Shown here in pieces: positions 59,360 through 64,000 of a DNA stretch of 64,000 nucleotides. This stretch comes from Crotalaria pallida. Taxonomy: Eukaryota > Streptophyta > Magnoliopsida > Fabales > Fabaceae. The notes beneath the pieces are model-generated. The model did not search any database. It was not told the DNA's origin and worked only from the letters and a program-made list of their open reading frames with translations. Position 1 is the first letter of the stretch, and each line of letters opens with the position of its first letter. The stretch lies in NCBI GenBank assembly GCA_037953625.1, contig CM075655.1:118365001-118429000 (forward strand), given 5' to 3'. A program made the position numbers and the translations under genes.

Positions 59360-60390
59360 TTTCATTTTCTAAAAAATTAATAATAAAAAATAATAATACA
59401 ATAATAAATTATAGAAAAATACTAACCAATCGCCTAACCACATTATTTAAGCGGTTATTTTGCATGAATTCTTTAACAAGTGCCCTTCGCAACACCCGAA
59501 TTATATTATTGAATTCTTTCTTAAGGTTTGGTAGTTGTACAATTTTTATTTTTTGAATATTTATATTCCATTGAATTTAGTCTAGATTTTAAGGGAATAA
59601 ATTATTGTATGAAAGAAATTATAATAAAAAATAAAAAATACTATTTTGTGGGGTTTTCTTCTTCTTTTTTTGAACAAATTGGGTCGGTCAAACATTTTCA
59701 TGACTAAACGAAATTTCTTTTCATTATTTTAGCGACAATAAGGATAAGGTTAAGAGAAAAAAAATAGTACAATTTTCAAAATAATTCAATACTTCATCCA
59801 TTACATATTTTTTAGTATTTTGGGTTTGGGTCCACATATCAAGAAATTGTTAATTATTGTAAATTTTGTATATGTGTTGTCTAAAATATTTATATTTAAG
59901 TATTGTTGAAAAATGTTATATGGAATAATATTTAATTTTTATGAAAAAGTGTATCTATTAATTAATATATAGTAGTTTAAGGATGAGATAGAAAATAAAA
60001 ATAGAATTAATAAAGAATAAAAAAAATTATTGGATGGAAGGTTAAAACTGAATAGTAAAAACATGATTATACATTAAATTGTAAAAAAAAATATATTAAA
60101 ATAAAAAACTATAAAAAGACCAAAAAATATGGAACAGAAGGAATACACTTTTCAAAATAATTTAATATCTTCTTGCCATCGGCCCTAATGTTAAAACTTA
60201 AAAATAAAAATAAGGCCCGGTTTTTATTTTTTGAAATGTATTTTCAAATTAAAACCTATTCGGCAAAAATTGATTTGAAATGGTTTTTATCCATTTTCAG
60301 AACAACTTCACCTCTATAACTCTATTTTCAAAAAATAAATAATGATTTTATAATTTCAATTTTGAGTTGCAAACTTATATCATCTCATCA
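59360..60390. other. AT-rich upstream intergenic DNA
   Basis: I see no gene. AT-rich with homopolymer runs. A degenerate MITE-like stretch lies at about 59790-60140 (acttcatccattacatattt against 'aaaaatatggaacagaagga'). Confidence 0.4.
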
Positions 60391-60399
60391 TCTTTTGTA

Positions 60400-60880
60400 T
60401 CATTTAACCACCACCACCATCATCATCACTTCTCTCTCACTACTATAACCATTGTGATCACACTGCTCCCACCTGACTGTCACCCAACTAACATCATTGT
60501 AACTATCTAAACCCCAACCAACACCTTAACCATCACAACCACCTTAACCACTATAATTTTTTATGATAATCACCCCAACCGTAACCACATCCTTACCTGC
60601 TACCATAACCCCTCGTTGTACAACCATCATCACCACTCCGACAACCACCATAATGACCACCCCAACCACTATTGCCCTCGAATGACCACCACCACCTCGA
60701 TGTCCACTCCAACTATCACATTTCAACACCATCACCACCACCGCATCCTCACCCCCTCTTTCCCACCATCTCTCCCTCTATCGATACCACAAAAATTACT
60801 ACTCTAGACTGCAACCACTATAACAACGACCACCGCCTTCAACTAATAATGACAACAACCACATGGAAGTTATTATTAAA
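60400..60880. repeat. Low-complexity (CAN)n-rich tract
   Basis: Dense CCA, CAC, ATC and ACC triplets over nearly 500 bp. Overlapping open frames of His/Thr/Pro-rich or Val/Gly-rich peptides on both strands are by-products. Confidence 0.75.
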
Positions 60881-60976
60881 TAATGGTGGCAGTATACAAG
60901 ATGATGGTGCATAACATGGTAAGAGCGCTATGAAAATTATAAGTTTGGAAATAATTTTGAAAACTGAAAAAAAAAA

Positions 60977-61935
60977 GGTTTAAATACTGTTTTGGTCCTT
61001 TATCTTATATCTAGGTTCCAATTTGGTCTTCTAACTATTAAAAGAGTCAATTTAGTCATCTATTTTTACAATGTTTGTCAATGTTGCCCTTCCATCATAA
61101 CACCGTTAGAATTAATCAGAATATTCCAGATTCTCACCGGAGATTCCTTCAAACAGTGCATGCGTTGGCGACGACGGATTTTGCAACATATTTTGCGACG
61201 GATTTTTTTAAAAAATAATTAAAAAATTTGAAAAATAATAAAAAAATTCATATATTTTTTTGAAAAACTGTTAAATATATTTTAAAAATTCTGCAATTTT
61301 TTTAATATTTTAAATATTTTTAAAAAATAATAAATTTTCAGAAAAGTTTTAAATAATCAGTAAAATATTTTAAAAACTACTTTCGTTTTTTCATAAGAAT
61401 AATAAAAAAAATCCTTTTTTTCACAGATTTTTTTAAAATAATTTTTATGATTTTTTATTATTTTTATGAATTTTATATTAATTTTTAGAATATTAAAAAA
61501 CCAAAAATAAAATTTTCATAAATTTTAAAAATATTTTATTGATTATTTAAAAAAATTTTGAAAATTTTTATTGTTTTCTATAAATATTAAAAATATTAAA
61601 AAAAATAAATCACAGAATTTTTTAAAAAATAATTTACAGTTTTTTTTAAATATGAATTTTTTATTATTTTTTCGAATTTTTTTATTATATTTTGAAAAAA
61701 ATCCGTTGCTAATCCGTAGCAAAATCCGTCGCAAAATCCCTCGCCAACGCATGCACTGTTTGAAGGAATCTCCGGTGAGAATCTGGAATATTCTGATTAA
61801 TTCTAACGGTGTTATGACGGAAGGGCAACATTGACAAACTTCATAAAAATAGAGGACTAAATTGACTCTTTTAATAGTTAGAGGACCAAATTGAAACCTA
61901 GATATAAGATAAAGGACCAAAACAGTATTTAAGCC
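60977..61935. mobile_element. Large fold-back element, about 960 bp
   Basis: Arms at about 60977-61208 and 61695-61935 are inverted copies (for example 'tttaaatactgttttggtcc' and its inverse 'ggaccaaaacagtatttaa'). The shared 'cagtgcatgcgttggcga' block lies near the inner end of the arms, next to the 'gacggattttg' repeats. The 480-bp spacer is almost pure A/T. Matching open frames in the two arms (ISRFQFG, TIKRVNLV) are mirror by-products. It is probably a MULE-like or other non-autonomous DNA element. Confidence 0.85.
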
Positions 61936-62439
61936 CAAATAATATTTGAAACTGACATTATAAAACTGGAAACTAATTTTAACTTTTTAATATTTTAAAA
62001 CTCAAAGCTGAAAACCACCCCAAACGGGACTTTAAAAAGGGAATTTTGCATTGAAAAAATTATGATTTGAAAACCGTTTTCTAAGCTATTTTTCATACAT
62101 GTTTGTTTATTTTTTTCTGTATTCTTTAGCCAGTACCACAGGTGTCTCCAAAAACATCTTTTATATCAAGAAACCTTTAGACTAATCGTTTCGTTCCTAT
62201 GCATGTCCTAGCAGGGTGTATTATCCGAGAATCAAACCTGAAACTTTTATGTCTCAATCCCTATTTCCAAGTTTTCAAGTTGCCAAAATCGCGCCACAGT
62301 CAATCTCCGTTGGTTTGTATATTTAAACTTATGAAGTTGAGAGTGTAACCCAATAACATATTAGCTAATTTGGATTTTTTTTAAAAAAAATTATTTTATT
62401 ATCAATCATTTAGACTTTTAATCTATTTTTAAGGCTATA

Positions 62440-63260
62440 AATATAAAATGGAAACATTTGTATTATTTTTATTATTATATTTTTTGTATTTTTCGTGTAA
62501 TAAATGTTTTGTTTCATAATTATTTTTTATTTAGATATTTTAACAAAATCCTTTCTTTTTACCACCATTATTGAATGTCTTCCTTTTATTTAATTGCACT
62601 TTAAATCCATAATACCCTTTTTATTAATGATTATTAATTAATAATCCATAATATCCGTTTACACATCCAAAAAAAATCCATACCCTTATTTTCTTCTTAT
62701 TTATTATTTATACCATTTTTAAAAAAGGATTTTTATTTATTTATTTTGTATCTTTAAAAAAATCATTTTTTATGCCCATTTTCAGTGTGTTCTTTAAATT
62801 TAAAAGCAATGATACATCACTATCGAATGAGTCTAATAATCAAGTTAATACATACGGGCATAAACAACATCTGTTTTAAAGTGATATTTAATGATTGATG
62901 TACAAATAAAATCTCATGTTCACGTGGTTAGAAAATATTTTAGCTTAATTTGTTAAGGTGATGCAATGTATCATTTTTTTAATATTTAATTCCATGTTAA
63001 ATCCAAATGCCTTTTTCCACGTTTTTTATGTAATAAATATTTTGTTTCCTACTTAATTTGCTAAGGATATAATAACATTTTTCTTTATTATTTATGTGTC
63101 TTTAACAAAAAAATCCTTTTTTTTATCCGCTTTTGGATATCTTCCTTCTATTTAGTTTCACATTAAATAAATATCCTTTTTTCTCATTATTGTTCATACC
63201 ATTTTTGTAGAAGAAGTTTTTTCATTTATTTATGTATCTTTTAACAAAATCCTCTTTTAA
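62440..63260. repeat. Imperfect direct duplication, about 530-bp offset
   Basis: Phrases near 62490-62760 (gtaataaatgttttgtttc, taacaaaatcctttcttttt, gaatgtcttccttttattta) recur near 63028-63255 (gtaataaatattttgtttcc, tttaacaaaaaaatcctttt, gatatcttccttctatttag). Diverged and non-coding. Confidence 0.6.
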
Positions 63261-64000
63261 TAGAACATCAATTTTTGGGTATAGGAAAAGTATAGTAAGA
63301 ATACAGTACTCTCTTACAAAATGAGAAGTGTTTATATCAACATCCAAAATTAATATCTGTACATTTATTTGTCTTATATGCAGAAATAATTTTTTTAATA
63401 GATAAAATATTTTTAATTTTTATTACGGAGATTGAGAAGGGGATTTAAATCCATCGAATGTTTTTTTTTTGTCTTTTATGCATAAACAATTTGATTTTAG
63501 TTTCCGAATGAATTTTTTTCATTGATTTTGGTTATTAAATATTATAAAAAATTTAATTTTAGTTTCTTGTATATGATGCATAGATGTCACAATTATGGTC
63601 TGTTCAACAAAACTAACTTATAGTTATGATGAGTTTGTAACTTGTAGTTGTTAAACTAGCTAAGAGCTTATAGTTGTTTAACTGAATATTTGAAATAGTG
63701 TTGTTCAGCAAAACTAGCTTTTTAAATTGCCGAAAGTTATTAAATAACCAAAAAAGACATGTAACTTTATATTACATATTTTATTATTTTATTTATTTAT
63801 TAAATAGATAATTAATTAAATTTGTTTCTTTTGGTTATTGATTAATTATGTAGTTAATTTATTAATTATAAAAAAATTATTAAATTATAATCAATAGTTA
63901 ATTAAATACACAATTAATTAAAAATTAAATTATTATCAGTGTATTTTAATTTCCTCACAAAACTTTAAATAATAAAAATATGAAAGCAAATTATTCTACC
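63261..64000. other. AT-rich end of window
   Basis: I see no gene. Near 63600-63730 there are repeated 'ttcaacaaaactaactta' and 'ttcagcaaaactagctttt' phrases that may be the ends of a small element. Confidence 0.4.

Noticed and set aside
60544..60914. His/Thr/Pro-rich and Val/Gly-rich open frames
   Set aside because: Low-complexity (CAN)n tract read in several frames.
60992..61938. Similar open frames in opposite orientation (ISRFQFG...TIKRVNLV)
   Set aside because: They lie in the two arms of one fold-back element, so they are the same non-coding DNA read twice.

Overview
This is nuclear DNA from a flowering plant. The genes have many exons with GT/AG introns, the intergenic DNA is AT-rich, and there are plant-type transposons throughout (Ty1/copia, Stowaway and Tourist MITEs, a Mutator-like element, a Helitron, tRNA-type SINEs). 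A eudicot, probably a legume, fits the repeat types and the protein sequences; this is inference, and the species cannot be fixed from the sequence alone.

Layout. 1-1376 is the 3' part of a long LTR ending about 85 bp upstream of a PAM68-like gene (1462-2701, +), a thylakoid photosystem II assembly factor. The end of that gene is interrupted by an 865-bp Pack-MULE (2653-3517) that carries a captured PPR-gene fragment; the displaced last codons of PAM68 lie beyond it (3525-3554). 3.6-17.8 kb is gene-free and built from AT repeats, fold-back elements and Stowaway MITEs, some nested. 17.8-50.5 kb is a same-strand cluster of four BREVIS RADIX (BRX) family loci: an intact canonical gene (A, leader about 18.09 kb, CDS 21437-26189), a truncated copy (P1, 31202-31460), a second pseudogene (P2, 33102-40115) split by a 6.3-kb copia element, and a divergent but open paralogue (C, 48170-50475). 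Between A and P1 lies a roughly 1.15-kb tandem duplication whose second copy took up a Harbinger-type MITE and a Helitron. 43580-45275 is a solo LTR. 52975-59080 (-) is a complete 16-coding-exon gene for an RCK/MAK-type (CDKF;4/MHK-like) protein kinase of 451 residues. 59.4-64 kb is repeats, including a fold-back element with arms of about 235 bp.

The two BRX genes share exon architecture (exons 1, 3 and 5 are 105, 130 and 79 nt in both) and a promoter block, so the cluster arose by segmental tandem duplication including regulatory DNA. A is conserved; C has lost a membrane-anchor cysteine and the conserved KFSGAYKQCKPCTG motif. Paralogous copies in the window act as empty-site controls for several insertions (hAT, Stowaway, Harbinger, Helitron), which allows the order of events to be read. 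No CRISPR, operon or bacterial-type system is present. The most notable objects are the Pack-MULE in PAM68 and the BRX cluster, including an 80-bp tandem triplication across the stop codon of gene A.
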